From the NCBI GenBank assembly GCA_964568075.1, contig CAZMOM010000005.1:50781-114780 (forward strand): a stretch of 64,000 nt of DNA, read 5' to 3'. The notes beneath the pieces are model-generated. The model was given only the letters and a program-made list of their open reading frames with translations, did no database searches and was not told where the DNA came from. Below are positions 18,159 through 27,929 of the stretch, one piece after another. This DNA is from MnTg04 sp964568075 (lineage in GTDB: Bacteria; Pseudomonadota; Gammaproteobacteria; Steroidobacterales; MnTg04). The position numbers and the translations under genes are program-made. Position 1 is the stretch's first letter. Each line of letters opens with the position of its first letter.

Positions 18159-19398
18159 GCGGTTCGAGAATTTTATCGGCATGCGCTACATCCGCGCGCA
18201 CGGCGGCAACCGGTTCCTGTCCTTTATCTCGTTGATCTCCATGCTCGGGATCGGCCTGGGTGTCGCCGTGTTGATCGTCGTCCTGTCGGTAATGAACGGG
18301 TTTGAGGAAGAATTACGCAATCGAATTCTGTCCATGACCTCCCACGCGACGGTGACCGGTGGTGACGGCGGGCTGGGTGACTGGGAAAACGCGATAGCGA
18401 GGGTCACGGACGACCCGAGAATCAAGTCCGCAGCCCCTTTTGTGGAGGGCGAAGCGATGTTGGTTGCCGCTGAGCAGGTCAGCGGCGCGCTGGTTCGTGG
18501 GATATTACCGCAATGGGAACGGTCCGTTTCCAGCGTCGAGGATTTTGTACAGCAGGGCAGTCTTGCTGATCTGGCGCCAGGTGCCTACAACATGATTATG
18601 GGTAAAGATCTGGCAGAGTTTCTCGATCTGGCTGTCGGCGACAAGGTGATCATGGTGATATCGCGCGGCAATGTTACACCCGCCGGCGTGATGCCAAGAA
18701 TGAGGCGTTTCAAAGTCAGCGGGATTTTTTCCGCCGGCATGTATGAATACGACCGCAATCAGGCGTTTGTTCACATGAGTGACGCCGCACGATTGTACCA
18801 GCTGGGCGACCAGGTCAGCGGAATACGCTTGAACATCGTTGATCCACTGATTGCGCCGGAAGTTGTCCGGGAAGTCGGAGCAAAGCTTGATGGCGCAATG
18901 TATATCTTCGACTGGACACGCAGCCACGCCAATTTTTTTCGTTCGATTCAGATTACCAAGTCGATGATGTTCGCCATACTGCTCCTGGTCATGGCGGTGG
19001 CCGCTTTCAATATCGTATCTACCCTGGTGATGGTTGTCAGAGACAAGCAGGCTGATATTTCGATATTGCGGACGATGGGCGCGCGGTCGCGCAGCGTGAT
19101 GAAAATCTTTATGGTGCAAGGCACCCTGATCGGGGTACTCGGAACGCTGGGCGGACTCATTCTCGGTATTTTGGTTGCGACTAATCTCGAATCACTGATC
19201 CAGGGAGTCGAGGCCGTCCTGGATACGGATTTACTGGCTGCCGATGTGTATTACATTAGTGATCTGCCGGCGCGAGTTCGGATTCCGGACTTGCTGAAGA
19301 TTTGCGGTACCGCGCTGGGCCTGTCATTTTTTTCCACTCTTTACCCGGCCTGGAAAGCAGCCAGGATACAGCCAGCCGAGGTTTTGCGATATGAGTAA
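18151..19398 (+). CDS. lolE: Lipoprotein-releasing ABC transporter permease LolE
   Basis: Second MacB/FtsX-type permease of the lipoprotein exporter, paralogous to the gene just upstream: the N-terminal helix, the EELRNRILSMTSHATV stretch and the C-terminal ARIQPAEVLRYE end align throughout. 415 residues with one N-terminal and three C-terminal membrane helices and a periplasmic domain between them. It overlaps lolC at its start and lolD at its end. The order lolC-lolE-lolD differs from the lolC-lolD-lolE order of E. coli. Confidence 0.92.
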   Translation: MTERFENFIGMRYIRAHGGNRFLSFISLISMLGIGLGVAVLIVVLSVMNGFEEELRNRILSMTSHATVTGGDGGLGDWENAIARVTDDPRIKSAAPFVEGEAMLVAAEQVSGALVRGILPQWERSVSSVEDFVQQGSLADLAPGAYNMIMGKDLAEFLDLAVGDKVIMVISRGNVTPAGVMPRMRRFKVSGIFSAGMYEYDRNQAFVHMSDAARLYQLGDQVSGIRLNIVDPLIAPEVVREVGAKLDGAMYIFDWTRSHANFFRSIQITKSMMFAILLLVMAVAAFNIVSTLVMVVRDKQADISILRTMGARSRSVMKIFMVQGTLIGVLGTLGGLILGILVATNLESLIQGVEAVLDTDLLAADVYYISDLPARVRIPDLLKICGTALGLSFFSTLYPAWKAARIQPAEVLRYE

Positions 19399-20107
19399 CG
19401 CTGCGCCAGCATCGAAGGAAAACACGCCGGTCCTGTGGTGTCAGGAACTGAGCAAGTATTTCCGGCAGGGCGACAAAACGCTAAAGGTTTTGCGCGGCGT
19501 TAATTTCCGCGTGGAAGCTGGCGAAACGGTAGCCATAATCGGCGTATCGGGCAGCGGCAAGACCACATTGCTGCAATTGCTGGGCGGTCTTGACCTGCCC
19601 ACCTCGGGTGAGGTCCGAATAACCGGACGCAACATGACCGATCTGAACGATGCGGAAAAAGGCGAGTTGCGTAACACGGCTGTTGGATTTGTTTACCAGT
19701 TTCATCATTTACTGCCCGAGTTCAGCGCACTGGAAAACGTCGCGATGCCTTTGCTGATCAGACGAGAGACGGTGCGGAAAGCGCGCAGCGAAGCAACCCG
19801 TATTTTGCAGCGCGTCGGGTTGGGCGAAAGGCTGGATCATCGGCCGGGCGCCTTGTCCGGGGGTGAACGTCAGCGCGCCGCGGTGGCCAGGGCCCTGGTT
19901 ACCCGGCCCAAAATGTTGCTGGCGGATGAGCCGACTGGAAATCTTGACGGTCGAACCGGCGACCGGGTCTTTTCGCTGCTGCTCGAGTTAAACGAGGAAA
20001 TGGCAACCAGCCTGATCGTGGTTACGCATGACCTGAATATCGCCCGCCGAATGAGCCGCATCATGACACTCAAGGACGGGAAACTGTTTGCAGGGGCAGT
20101 AGAGTAG
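19391..20107 (+). CDS. lolD: Lipoprotein-releasing ABC transporter ATPase LolD
   Basis: Cytoplasmic ATPase that powers LolCDE. Seen: Walker A GVSGSGKTT near residues 52-60, Q-loop FVYQFHHLLPEF, ABC signature ALSGGERQRAAVARAL, Walker B LLADEPTGNLD and the H-loop VVTHD. 238 residues. The FHHLLPEF stretch after the Q-loop is characteristic of LolD within the MacB/LolD group. The start ATG at 19391 overlaps lolE. No clear terminator follows; the next gene is convergent. Confidence 0.96.
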   Translation: MSNAAPASKENTPVLWCQELSKYFRQGDKTLKVLRGVNFRVEAGETVAIIGVSGSGKTTLLQLLGGLDLPTSGEVRITGRNMTDLNDAEKGELRNTAVGFVYQFHHLLPEFSALENVAMPLLIRRETVRKARSEATRILQRVGLGERLDHRPGALSGGERQRAAVARALVTRPKMLLADEPTGNLDGRTGDRVFSLLLELNEEMATSLIVVTHDLNIARRMSRIMTLKDGKLFAGAVE

Positions 20108-20149
20108 GGGCGGTGGAGAGTGACAGTCGACTTATGCGTAACGCGGCGA

Positions 20150-20644
20150 TCACCGTGACTTGCTTCTTTTCTTCATCCGCAGTCTGACAGACCAGCGCCA
20201 GAACAAGTTAAGACCCAGGTAGCTCAGCGCGGCAACGAGTGTGCCCAGGCAAAGCAGGCCGACCGTCAATGGAAGAATCGCTTCCTCTATCAGGGTTTGC
20301 AGATCCGCTACTTCAAACAGGGTCTGCCCGAGAATGAGTGAACCCAGCGCGTAGCCGGAAAAATAGATCGGCGCGATCGTCAGCGGATTGTTGATCCAAA
20401 CTGAAATAAGCGTGACAGGAAGATTGACGCGCATGAAAATGGCGGCGAAGGCCGCCAGCAGCGGATGTATCGGCAGGGGGATAAACGCGATGAATACCCC
20501 CAGCGCAACGGCGGGCACCACGGCTTTCCTGTGAGTCGCCCACAGAGACGGATCGTGTATCAAGGCCCTGAATGGTCTCAGGTACCAGGCTTCGCGGATT
20601 TCCTGGTACTTTGGCGAAATTCTCTTGAAAAACTGGCGTGGCAT
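20150..20644 (-). CDS. DUF2062 membrane protein
   Basis: Small integral membrane protein of the DUF2062 family, function unknown. 164 residues; N-terminal MPRQFFKRISPKYQEIREAW is followed by about three hydrophobic segments (VPAVALGVFIAFIPLP, MRVNLPVTLISVWINNPLT, PLTVGLLCLGTLVAALSYLG) and a very basic C-terminal tail RLRMKKRSKSR. WINNPLTIAPIYF is a family motif. It lies between lolD (convergent) and comEC (divergent, 84 bases apart), as I recall for Pseudomonas. Confidence 0.88.
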   Translation of the reverse strand: MPRQFFKRISPKYQEIREAWYLRPFRALIHDPSLWATHRKAVVPAVALGVFIAFIPLPIHPLLAAFAAIFMRVNLPVTLISVWINNPLTIAPIYFSGYALGSLILGQTLFEVADLQTLIEEAILPLTVGLLCLGTLVAALSYLGLNLFWRWSVRLRMKKRSKSR

Positions 20645-20728
20645 AACAGAAACGCCCCATGCTTGGAAAAAAATGCCCGTCTAGATTAAGCCGTTAGGGA
20701 TTATCTCCGTTCCGGGACTTTCTGGACA

Positions 20729-23101
20729 GTGTTGCGCGTAGCGGTATCTTATTTGCTCGGCTGTTTGCTGGGCTCACTGGTTTTGTGGCCGCCGGCCATC
20801 ATACCCGTCATTCTCAGCGCACTGATTGTCGCCGGTTTCATTTTTGAACGAAAAGAGTGTCTATGCATAGCCATTGGGCTGTGCGTGGCCTCATTGACCG
20901 TCAGTCAACGGCTCGATAATCGCCTGGATCGCAAACTGGATGGCGACGTCGTAGAAGTCACCGGTGCGATAGCCAGCCTGCCGCGGGCGTTACCCGGCGC
21001 GCAACGTTTCCGGTTTCGGCCGATTCTGGCTCGAGACGGACCAAGACTGCCCTCCGAATTATTGGTTTCCTGGTACCGCAACGAGCAGGAGCCGGCCGCA
21101 GGTGAAATCTGGCGTTTAAATCTGCGCCTCCGCGCACCGCGCGGCGGGGTCAACCCGGGGACATTCGACTACGAAGGCTGGCTGTTCCGGCAAAATATCG
21201 GAGCCACCGCCTATGTTGACAACCAGGCGGACAATCGCAAACTCTCGCTCGATGGCAGCTGGCCCGGGCGCTGGCTGCGATTTCGCTCCGCAATGGCAAC
21301 GTCGTTGATAAAACACGCTGCGGATCCGCGTTGGCACGGACTGATCAACGGCCTTGCCGTCGGCGACCGCAGGCTCATCGATGAGACTCAGTGGGAAATT
21401 CTTCGCGCGACCGGAACGGCTCACCTGATGGCGATCTCCGGTCTGCATGTCGGCATGGCGGCCGCAGCAGGAGGCGTGCTGGGAGCAGGTTTGTGGATGA
21501 TCACGCCTTTTTTCTATCGACGTGTAGCCATCCGCGATTTGTCGGTGCCGGCCGGAGTTCTGCTGGCCCTGGCCTATGCCTTGCTGGCGGGTCTGACTTT
21601 ACCCACCCAACGCGCTCTGGTCATGCTGTTTTCCGCCGCGCTGGCCGTCTGGTGGCGGCGTTCGGCAGGTGCGGGGCACGGTATCGGCCTGGCCCTGCTA
21701 GGCGTGTTACTGCTCGACCCTTTGGCAGGAATAGAGCCGGGGTTCTGGCTGTCTTTTGCGGCTGTCGCCAGTCTGATCATGGTGTTTGCCGGGCGGGTCG
21801 CGGATGCGAACCGGTGGGCACGCTGGTATCGCAATCTGCTGCGCGCCCAGGGCGCCGTTTATATCGGCTTGCTACCGGTGGGTCTGGCGGTCTTTTCTCT
21901 GTCGGCTCCGGCCGCGTTGCTGGCCAACCTGTTGTTTATTCCTTTGTTTTCGTTGTTGTGCGTGCCGCTGATACTGATGTCAGTCGTCAGCGTGTTGGCT
22001 GGATTCGAGTGGCTGGCCGTACACGCGTTGAATCTGACCGGCGACATTTTTAATGCCAGCTGGCCGCTGCTTGAGTGGCTGGCGCAAAATATCCCGCCCA
22101 TCACTTTTACCCGGGTGGCGTGGGCCTTCCTGTTGCTGGCGGGAGCCGGTGCGGTGTACCTGCTGGCGCCAGGATGGCCGGGCCGATGGCTGGGCCTGTT
22201 TATGTTTCTCCCGGCCTTGTTGCCCTACCAGAGCGGCGTGCCGGCAGGGGCTATCAGAATGGTTGTGCTGGACGTTGGGCAGGGACTCGCCGTAATCGTC
22301 GAAACGGCCAACAAAACGTTGGTGTACGACCCGGGCCCGCGTTACGCATCAGGTAGCGACGCAGGAACGCGGACCGTCATCCCATATCTTGCCAGCAGGG
22401 GTCGGCGACAAGTCGATATGATTATCGTCAGCCATGCAGACAGCGATCACAGCGGTGGTCTGGGTTCGCTGCGCAAGCAGTTCCCGGAAACGCCCATACT
22501 GGCAGGCGGTGGAGACCGGCAGCCAGCCAATACGTCAGCTTGTCGCCGCGGCCAGCATTGGCGGTGGGATGGGGTTGAATTTCGGATCTTGCACCCGGAC
22601 AGCCCGGGGTGGCAGGGCAATGACGCGTCGTGCGTCCTGCTGATTAAAAACGCCGGCAGAAGTGTGCTGCTGACCGGCGACATACAGCGTCCGGCAGAGC
22701 AATATTTGCAAAGCAGCGTTCCCCGCGTCGATGTTGCGCTGGTTTCCCATCATGGCAGTTCGACGTCCTCGACCGAGGCTTGGGTCAGGGCGGTATGCCC
22801 GGAAATTGCACTGGTGTCGGCTGGTTATCGAAATCGCTGGGGGTTTCCGCGGCCCGAAGTGATCCGTCGCTGGCGAAGTATCGGCGCGGCCTTGATCGAC
22901 ACAGGTCAATCGGGTGCGGTGACGCTATTGATTCCATCGGGTTCGGATGCCATCGAGATAAAAAAAGCCCGGGCCGACAGTCTGCCTGTCTGGCGAATCG
23001 GTGAAGACATTCCAGTCTTCCCAAACCGTGAAAACACTGGCGTCGAGGTTTCCGGCTTTGCTCCGGGTGCGGTATCATGCCGCGAATTCGACCATCGCTG
23101 A
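20729..23101 (+). CDS. comEC: ComEC/Rec2 DNA-uptake membrane protein
   Basis: Inner-membrane channel for single-stranded DNA in natural transformation. 790 residues, start GTG at 20729. Order: hydrophobic N-terminus, DUF4131 region (residues about 25-190), Competence domain with many transmembrane helices (about 210-490; the motif LMAISGLHVGM is visible), and a C-terminal metallo-beta-lactamase-like domain (about 505-760) with SHADSDHSGG and LVSHHGSS. All three expected domains are present. The neighbours are cell-envelope genes and not other competence genes, the usual situation in gammaproteobacteria. Confidence 0.95.
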   Translation: MLRVAVSYLLGCLLGSLVLWPPAIIPVILSALIVAGFIFERKECLCIAIGLCVASLTVSQRLDNRLDRKLDGDVVEVTGAIASLPRALPGAQRFRFRPILARDGPRLPSELLVSWYRNEQEPAAGEIWRLNLRLRAPRGGVNPGTFDYEGWLFRQNIGATAYVDNQADNRKLSLDGSWPGRWLRFRSAMATSLIKHAADPRWHGLINGLAVGDRRLIDETQWEILRATGTAHLMAISGLHVGMAAAAGGVLGAGLWMITPFFYRRVAIRDLSVPAGVLLALAYALLAGLTLPTQRALVMLFSAALAVWWRRSAGAGHGIGLALLGVLLLDPLAGIEPGFWLSFAAVASLIMVFAGRVADANRWARWYRNLLRAQGAVYIGLLPVGLAVFSLSAPAALLANLLFIPLFSLLCVPLILMSVVSVLAGFEWLAVHALNLTGDIFNASWPLLEWLAQNIPPITFTRVAWAFLLLAGAGAVYLLAPGWPGRWLGLFMFLPALLPYQSGVPAGAIRMVVLDVGQGLAVIVETANKTLVYDPGPRYASGSDAGTRTVIPYLASRGRRQVDMIIVSHADSDHSGGLGSLRKQFPETPILAGGGDRQPANTSACRRGQHWRWDGVEFRILHPDSPGWQGNDASCVLLIKNAGRSVLLTGDIQRPAEQYLQSSVPRVDVALVSHHGSSTSSTEAWVRAVCPEIALVSAGYRNRWGFPRPEVIRRWRSIGAALIDTGQSGAVTLLIPSGSDAIEIKKARADSLPVWRIGEDIPVFPNRENTGVEVSGFAPGAVSCREFDHR

Positions 23102-23126
23102 TCGCGCCCGATCGACACGAGGGACC

Positions 23127-23735
23127 ATGTTTGAAATCGTGAAATCAGGTGGCTTGCTGATGATTCCCATACTGGGTTGCTCAGTCATCGCCGCCGCTAT
23201 CATTATTGAGCGTCTGTGGACCCTCCAGCAAAAAAGGGTATTGCCGGATAATCTGTCGCGCACGGTCTGGGCCTGGGTCAAGAAAAAGCAGCTCAACGAC
23301 AAAAATATCAAGGCGTTGAGTGAAAGCTCCCCGCTCGGCGCGATCCTGGCGGCCGGTCTGATAAACCGGGACCGGGAGCGGGCGGTTATGAAGGAGCGAA
23401 TCGAGGACACCGGGCGACATGTTGTTCACGATCTTGAGCGCTTTCTCAGTCCATTGGGGACCATCGCCGCGATATCTCCATTGCTTGGCTTGCTGGGGAC
23501 GGTAATCGGCATGATAAAAGTTTTTAGCGCGATCACCACCTTCGGTGTCGGGGACCCGTCTGTCCTGGCACAGGGTATTTCGGAGGCGCTGATTACGACC
23601 GGCGCCGGATTATCGGTCGCTATCCCCGCGCTGACTGGTTATCGGTATCTGAGCGGTCGCGTCGATGGGTTGGTGATCCAGATGGAAAAAGTAGCGATGC
23701 AGCTGGTCGATACGCTGGAAGGCGAAAATAAATGA
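23127..23735 (+). CDS. exbB: ExbB/TolQ family proton channel protein
   Basis: Three-helix inner-membrane subunit of an ExbB-ExbD motor that uses proton-motive force to energise TonB-like proteins. The ATG at 23127 gives MFEIVKSGGLLMIPILGCSVIAAAIIIERLW and 202 residues; an upstream extension of the frame lies inside comEC and is not used. Seen: PLGTIAAISPLLGLLGTVIGM and ALITTGAGLSVAIPAL, the two conserved helices of the MotA/TolQ/ExbB family. It overlaps exbD by ATGA. In Pseudomonas the homologous pair also sits beside lpxK, away from tonB. Confidence 0.94.
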   Translation: MFEIVKSGGLLMIPILGCSVIAAAIIIERLWTLQQKRVLPDNLSRTVWAWVKKKQLNDKNIKALSESSPLGAILAAGLINRDRERAVMKERIEDTGRHVVHDLERFLSPLGTIAAISPLLGLLGTVIGMIKVFSAITTFGVGDPSVLAQGISEALITTGAGLSVAIPALTGYRYLSGRVDGLVIQMEKVAMQLVDTLEGENK

Positions 23736-24154
23736 ATCTCCGCCGCCAGATTACGGAAGAACCACAGGTGAACCTGACTTCACTGATCGATGTGGTTTTG
23801 CTGTTGCTGGTTTTTTTTATGGTCTCCACCAGTTTCGTTCGTCAGGCGCAGTTGAAAATTCAGCTGCCGGAGTCGAATAATGAAATCGAACCGGCACAGA
23901 TGGCGCCAAAACTTGAAATCATCATAACGGCGGACGGAGATTTCTGGGTTAACGATCAGGAGCTGATCAACAATGACCCGCTGACGTTGCGCACGGCACT
24001 CAGCGCCGTTGCCGGTGACGAACGTGACGTGCCAGTGACGATTCGTGCCGATGCCCGTTCCACGCATCAGGTCGTCGTTACAGCGATGGATGTCGTTGCC
24101 CGTCTGGGCTTTAACCAGGTCAATATCGCCACGAGCAACGAGCAGGAACAATAG
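23732..24154 (+). CDS. exbD: ExbD/TolR family biopolymer transport protein
   Basis: Partner of ExbB; a single N-terminal helix with the proton-path Asp followed by a periplasmic domain. Seen: VNLTSLIDVVLLLLVFFMVSTSF (residues about 11-33), the family helix with its key Asp, then QLKIQLPES and the C-terminal VVTAMDVVARLGFNQVNIAT. 140 residues, normal. Start in the ATGA overlap with exbB; msbA begins 5 bases after the stop, so the genes form one transcript with the lipid A genes. Confidence 0.95.
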   Translation: MNLRRQITEEPQVNLTSLIDVVLLLLVFFMVSTSFVRQAQLKIQLPESNNEIEPAQMAPKLEIIITADGDFWVNDQELINNDPLTLRTALSAVAGDERDVPVTIRADARSTHQVVVTAMDVVARLGFNQVNIATSNEQEQ

Positions 24155-24159
24155 CTTCG

Positions 24160-25914
24160 ATGAAGCAGAAAACCCTGGACGGCGGGGGATGGGCGGTCTA
24201 CCGCCGGCTGTTTTCCTACGCAATACATTACTGGCCGATGTTCCTGCTGGCAGGCACTGGCATGGTGATTTACGCATTATCGGAAGCCGGCTTCGCCGCG
24301 CTGATGAAACCCTTGCTGGATGATGGATTTGTCGAGCATGACGCGAGTGTTATTCGCTGGATACCGTGGGCAATCGTAGCCATTTTCATGATTCGCGGAT
24401 TCGCTAGCTTTGCTTCCGGGTACTGTATGGGTTGGATCGGCCGCCAGGTCATCAAAAAGCTGCGCCACGCATTGTTCAGACATTACCTGAATATGCCCAC
24501 CGCCTATTACGATCAGAGCGCTTCGGGAATCCTGTTATCCAAGCTGACTTTCAATATCGAGCAGGTCGCCAATTCCACGACCGAAGTGGTCAAGACTTTC
24601 GTCCAGGATTCGCTGACCATCCTGGCCCTGCTCGGGCTGATGATGTATCACAGCCCGTTCCTGACCCTGTTCATGCTGATCGTCGGTCCGGCGATTGCGG
24701 GCCTGATGCGCGTGCTGAGCCATAAATTCCGTTCTTACAGCAGTCGCATACAAAACTCGATGGGCGATGTAACCCGGGTGGCTGACGAGGCGGTCGATGG
24801 TCATCGCGTCATCAAGGTTTTCAACGGGCAGTATTACGAGGAGACGAGATTCGAAGCCGTCAATGAGTACAACCGGCGGATGAACATGAAGCTGATCACG
24901 GCCAGAACGGGCAGTGTGCCGGTTGTTCAGCTCGTCGCCGCGATCGGGATTTCCAGCGTCGTCTATATTGCGATATCCGGAATGCTGTCCGATCCGATCG
25001 AAGTGGGAACATTCGTCTCGTTTCTTGGCGCGGTTTTGCTGTTGATGGCGCCGTTGAAGCGGGTGACCAATGTCAATGCCCCGCTACAGCAGGGGATTGC
25101 CGCCGGGCAAAGCATCTTCGAGGTGCTGGACCAGCCGCTTGAAGATAGCGGTGGCGATCTTTCCATCGATAAGGCGAAAGGCGATCTGGAATTCAAAGAC
25201 GTTACCTTCAGGTACCAGGCCGACAAGGACATCGTGCTCGATCACCTGTCGGTAAAGATACAGGCCGGTGAAACGTTGGCGATCGTCGGTCGATCGGGCA
25301 GCGGAAAATCCACGATGGTCAGTCTGTTGCCGCGATTTTATGACCCGGGCGAGGGCAGTGTGTTGCTGGATGGTCACGATCTTCGGGAATACGCGTTGTC
25401 CGATCTTCGCGCCCAGATCAGCCTGGTCAGTCAGGATGTCGTGCTGTTCAACGATACGATCGCGCACAACATCGCCTATGGCGCCCTCGGCGAGGCCGAT
25501 GCCGAACAGATCGAGGAAGCAGCCGCGGCGGCGCATGTGATGGAATTCGTCGATGACCTGCCAGATGGACTCGATACCATGGTCGGAGACAGGGGCGTGT
25601 TGTTGTCAGGCGGGCAAAGACAACGCATCGCGATCGCGAGAGCGCTGTTACGTAATTCCCCGTTGTTATTGCTGGATGAGGCGACCTCCGCTCTGGACAC
25701 CGAGTCGGAAAGGAAAATTCAGCAGGCGCTCGAGGAGTTGATGCAAAACAGAACGACGCTGGTCATAGCGCACCGTCTGTCCACGGTCGAGAAGGCCGAT
25801 CGCATCCTGGTGCTGGACCGGGGCCGCGTGGTCGAGATTGGCAGTCACCGCGAGCTGCTCGCCAGGGACGGTCATTATGCCGCGCTCTACCAGATGCAAT
25901 TCAGCGAGGGCTGA
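24160..25914 (+). CDS. msbA: Lipid A export ABC transporter MsbA
   Basis: Homodimeric half-transporter that flips lipid A-core across the inner membrane. 584 residues: six transmembrane helices in the first about 330 residues, then the nucleotide-binding domain with Walker A VGRSGSGKST, Q-loop VSQDVVLFNDTI, signature LLSGGQRQRIAIARAL, Walker B LLLLDEATSALD and H-loop IAHRLST. The position directly upstream of lpxK and kdsB supports MsbA over other exporter families. ATG at 24160. Confidence 0.95.
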   Translation: MKQKTLDGGGWAVYRRLFSYAIHYWPMFLLAGTGMVIYALSEAGFAALMKPLLDDGFVEHDASVIRWIPWAIVAIFMIRGFASFASGYCMGWIGRQVIKKLRHALFRHYLNMPTAYYDQSASGILLSKLTFNIEQVANSTTEVVKTFVQDSLTILALLGLMMYHSPFLTLFMLIVGPAIAGLMRVLSHKFRSYSSRIQNSMGDVTRVADEAVDGHRVIKVFNGQYYEETRFEAVNEYNRRMNMKLITARTGSVPVVQLVAAIGISSVVYIAISGMLSDPIEVGTFVSFLGAVLLLMAPLKRVTNVNAPLQQGIAAGQSIFEVLDQPLEDSGGDLSIDKAKGDLEFKDVTFRYQADKDIVLDHLSVKIQAGETLAIVGRSGSGKSTMVSLLPRFYDPGEGSVLLDGHDLREYALSDLRAQISLVSQDVVLFNDTIAHNIAYGALGEADAEQIEEAAAAAHVMEFVDDLPDGLDTMVGDRGVLLSGGQRQRIAIARALLRNSPLLLLDEATSALDTESERKIQQALEELMQNRTTLVIAHRLSTVEKADRILVLDRGRVVEIGSHRELLARDGHYAALYQMQFSEG

Positions 25915-25931
25915 GGAATCGGTTGCCTGCC

Positions 25932-26960
25932 ATGCAGCGGTGGCTAAACAAAAACTGGTATTCGCGTAAGAGTTTCGGGTGGGTGTTGTTGTTTCCGCTC
26001 AGCGCACTGTATTCGTTGCTCACCTGGCTTAACCGAGCGGCCTGGCGCAGTGGATTACGGAAAAAAGAGCGTGTAGCCGTGCCGGTCATCGTGGTCGGTA
26101 ATATCACGGCGGGTGGAACCGGCAAAACGCCGTTGGCGATGTGGCTGGTTCGCTGTCTCGAAGATCTCGGCCGGAAACCGGGCGTGTTCAGTCGGGGCTA
26201 TGGCGGCAGGGCCGGTAAGGGACCCGTAGAGGTTAAACGGGGGACGGATCCGGCCGTGTGCGGCGACGAAGCACTGATGATGGCGCAACGCCTGCATTGC
26301 CCGGTCGTGGTTGGCGCAGACAGAATCGCCAGCGCGCGCTATCTGACCGCACTCGGTTGCGACGTGCTGATTGCGGATGACGGACTCCAGCATTATCGAT
26401 TGATTCGCGATTTCGAATTCCTCGTGGTCGATGGCGAACGAGGATTTGGCAATCGCAGTCGGTTGCCGGCCGGACCGCTGCGCGAATCCGGGAGCCGGGT
26501 GAAGACGGTCGATTGCGTCGTACTCAACGGACCGGGTGACGCGGCGGGCGAGTTCCAGCACGCGATGAACATGACACTGGAAGGGGATGTTCTGCACAGA
26601 CTCGACGAATCGGCGACCAAGCGCGCGGCGGTGATGAACGGACTGGTTCATGCGATCGCGGGGATCGGTAATCCCGAGCGGTTTTTCCGGACGCTCGAGG
26701 ACCTGGGATTGACGATACTGCGTCACCCGTTCGCCGATCATCATCGGTATCGTCAACAGGACCTCGAATTTCCCGATCAGTTACCCATGGTGATGACCGA
26801 GAAAGACGCAGTAAAATGCCGTCAGCTAGACCTGACCAACGCCTGGTACCTGTTGGTGACGGCAGATTTCCCGGAAAACCACGCAACACAGATTCGCGGC
26901 CAACTGGAAAAAATGCTGGCATCGTTTACCCCAAATTCCGGAGAACAATCCGATGGATAA
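25932..26960 (+). CDS. lpxK: Tetraacyldisaccharide 4'-kinase
   Basis: Phosphorylates the 4' position of the lipid A disaccharide precursor. Seen: a membrane-associated N-terminus (FGWVLLFPLSALYSLLTWLNR), P-loop VGNITAGGTGKTPL, VFSRGYGGR, IADDGLQHYRL and VTEKDAVKC. About 342 residues from ATG 25932; a TTG nine bases upstream (25923), with AGGA 6 bases before it, is an equally possible start. Preceded by msbA and overlapping ycaR at its 3' end. Confidence 0.95.
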   Translation: MQRWLNKNWYSRKSFGWVLLFPLSALYSLLTWLNRAAWRSGLRKKERVAVPVIVVGNITAGGTGKTPLAMWLVRCLEDLGRKPGVFSRGYGGRAGKGPVEVKRGTDPAVCGDEALMMAQRLHCPVVVGADRIASARYLTALGCDVLIADDGLQHYRLIRDFEFLVVDGERGFGNRSRLPAGPLRESGSRVKTVDCVVLNGPGDAAGEFQHAMNMTLEGDVLHRLDESATKRAAVMNGLVHAIAGIGNPERFFRTLEDLGLTILRHPFADHHRYRQQDLEFPDQLPMVMTEKDAVKCRQLDLTNAWYLLVTADFPENHATQIRGQLEKMLASFTPNSGEQSDG

Positions 26961-27150
26961 AAAGCTACTCGACATCATTGCCTGTCCGTTGTGCAAGGGA
27001 CCTGTTGAATACCAGGCGGATCCCGAGGCCCTCGTGTGCAAGGCGGACCGGCTGGCGTACCCGGTCAGAGACGGGGTGCCGGTCATGCTTGAGGAGGAGG
27101 CAATAGCGCTGGATTCGGAAGGGCATCCGGTGAGCGACAGCTCGCCATGA
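26953..27150 (+). CDS. ycaR: Trm112-like zinc-ribbon protein
   Basis: Small 65-residue protein of the UPF0434/Trm112 family. Seen: MDKKLLDIIACPLCKGPVEY at the start, with one Cys pair (C-x2-C), and LAYPVRDGVPVMLEEEA, the family's second motif. A later Cys (LVCKADRLAYPVR) is present, but a second full C-x2-C is not. It is normally encoded between lpxK and kdsB, as here, overlapping both by a few bases. Its biochemical role in bacteria is unclear; the eukaryotic relative is a methyltransferase partner. Confidence 0.93.
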   Translation: MDKKLLDIIACPLCKGPVEYQADPEALVCKADRLAYPVRDGVPVMLEEEAIALDSEGHPVSDSSP

Positions 27151-27923
27151 ATTTTACCGTCGTGATACCGGCCCGGTATGCGTCGCAGCGGCTGCCCGGC
27201 AAACCCCTGCTCGACATCGATGGCCGGCCGATGCTTTGGCACACCTGGCAGCGCGCGCAGGAAAGCGGCGCGGCGCAGGTCTTGATTGCCACCGATGATT
27301 CGCGTATCGCCGATGCCGCCAGCGCATTTGGCGCACAGGTCGCGATGACCCGTACCAGCCACCGGTCGGGAACCGACCGCATCGCAGAGGCGGTGGCAGA
27401 ACTAAATCTGAACCCGGACGATATCGTCGTCAATCTTCAAGGCGACGAACCGCTGATGCCCTCCGCGCTGATCAGCCAGGTGGCACAGGCGCTATTTCAT
27501 CAGCCGGAGGCGCAAATGGCGACGCTGGCGACACCGGTGCACTCGGTCGAGGAGTATCTCGATACCAACGTTGTAAAAGTCGTCGTGGACCAGTCGGGGC
27601 GAGCGATGTTTTTTTCGCGTTCGCCGATTCCCTGGCAACGCGACGGCGCTGCGGGTGACCTGATGTCGCAGCAAGGCCACGGGCAGGCGCTGAGACACCT
27701 CGGTATTTACGCCTACCGCTGCTCCGCGCTCGAGACGCTGTCGCAAACGCCGCCGGTGCCGATGGAGGAGGCCGAGCGACTCGAGCAATTGAGGGCCTTG
27801 TGGATGGGCATGCCGATACAGGTAGAGATCGCCAATGAATCAATGGGGCCTGGTATCGATACCGCCGTCGATCTCGAAAAAGTCAGGTCGCTGGTGGGGA
27901 AAGTAACGGCTGGGAACGATTAA
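27147..27923 (+). CDS. kdsB: CMP-Kdo synthetase
   Basis: 3-deoxy-manno-octulosonate cytidylyltransferase, activating Kdo for LPS core assembly. Seen: VVIPARYASQRLPGKPL at residues 4-20, the nucleotide-binding start; DDSRIADAA; FSRSPIPW; and HLGIYAYR. 258 residues. ATG at 27147 overlaps the ycaR stop. It ends the exbB-exbD-msbA-lpxK-ycaR-kdsB run; ptpA, normally next, is displaced 4.4 kb downstream. Confidence 0.97.
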   Translation: MNFTVVIPARYASQRLPGKPLLDIDGRPMLWHTWQRAQESGAAQVLIATDDSRIADAASAFGAQVAMTRTSHRSGTDRIAEAVAELNLNPDDIVVNLQGDEPLMPSALISQVAQALFHQPEAQMATLATPVHSVEEYLDTNVVKVVVDQSGRAMFFSRSPIPWQRDGAAGDLMSQQGHGQALRHLGIYAYRCSALETLSQTPPVPMEEAERLEQLRALWMGMPIQVEIANESMGPGIDTAVDLEKVRSLVGKVTAGND

Positions 27924-27929
27924 TACCGG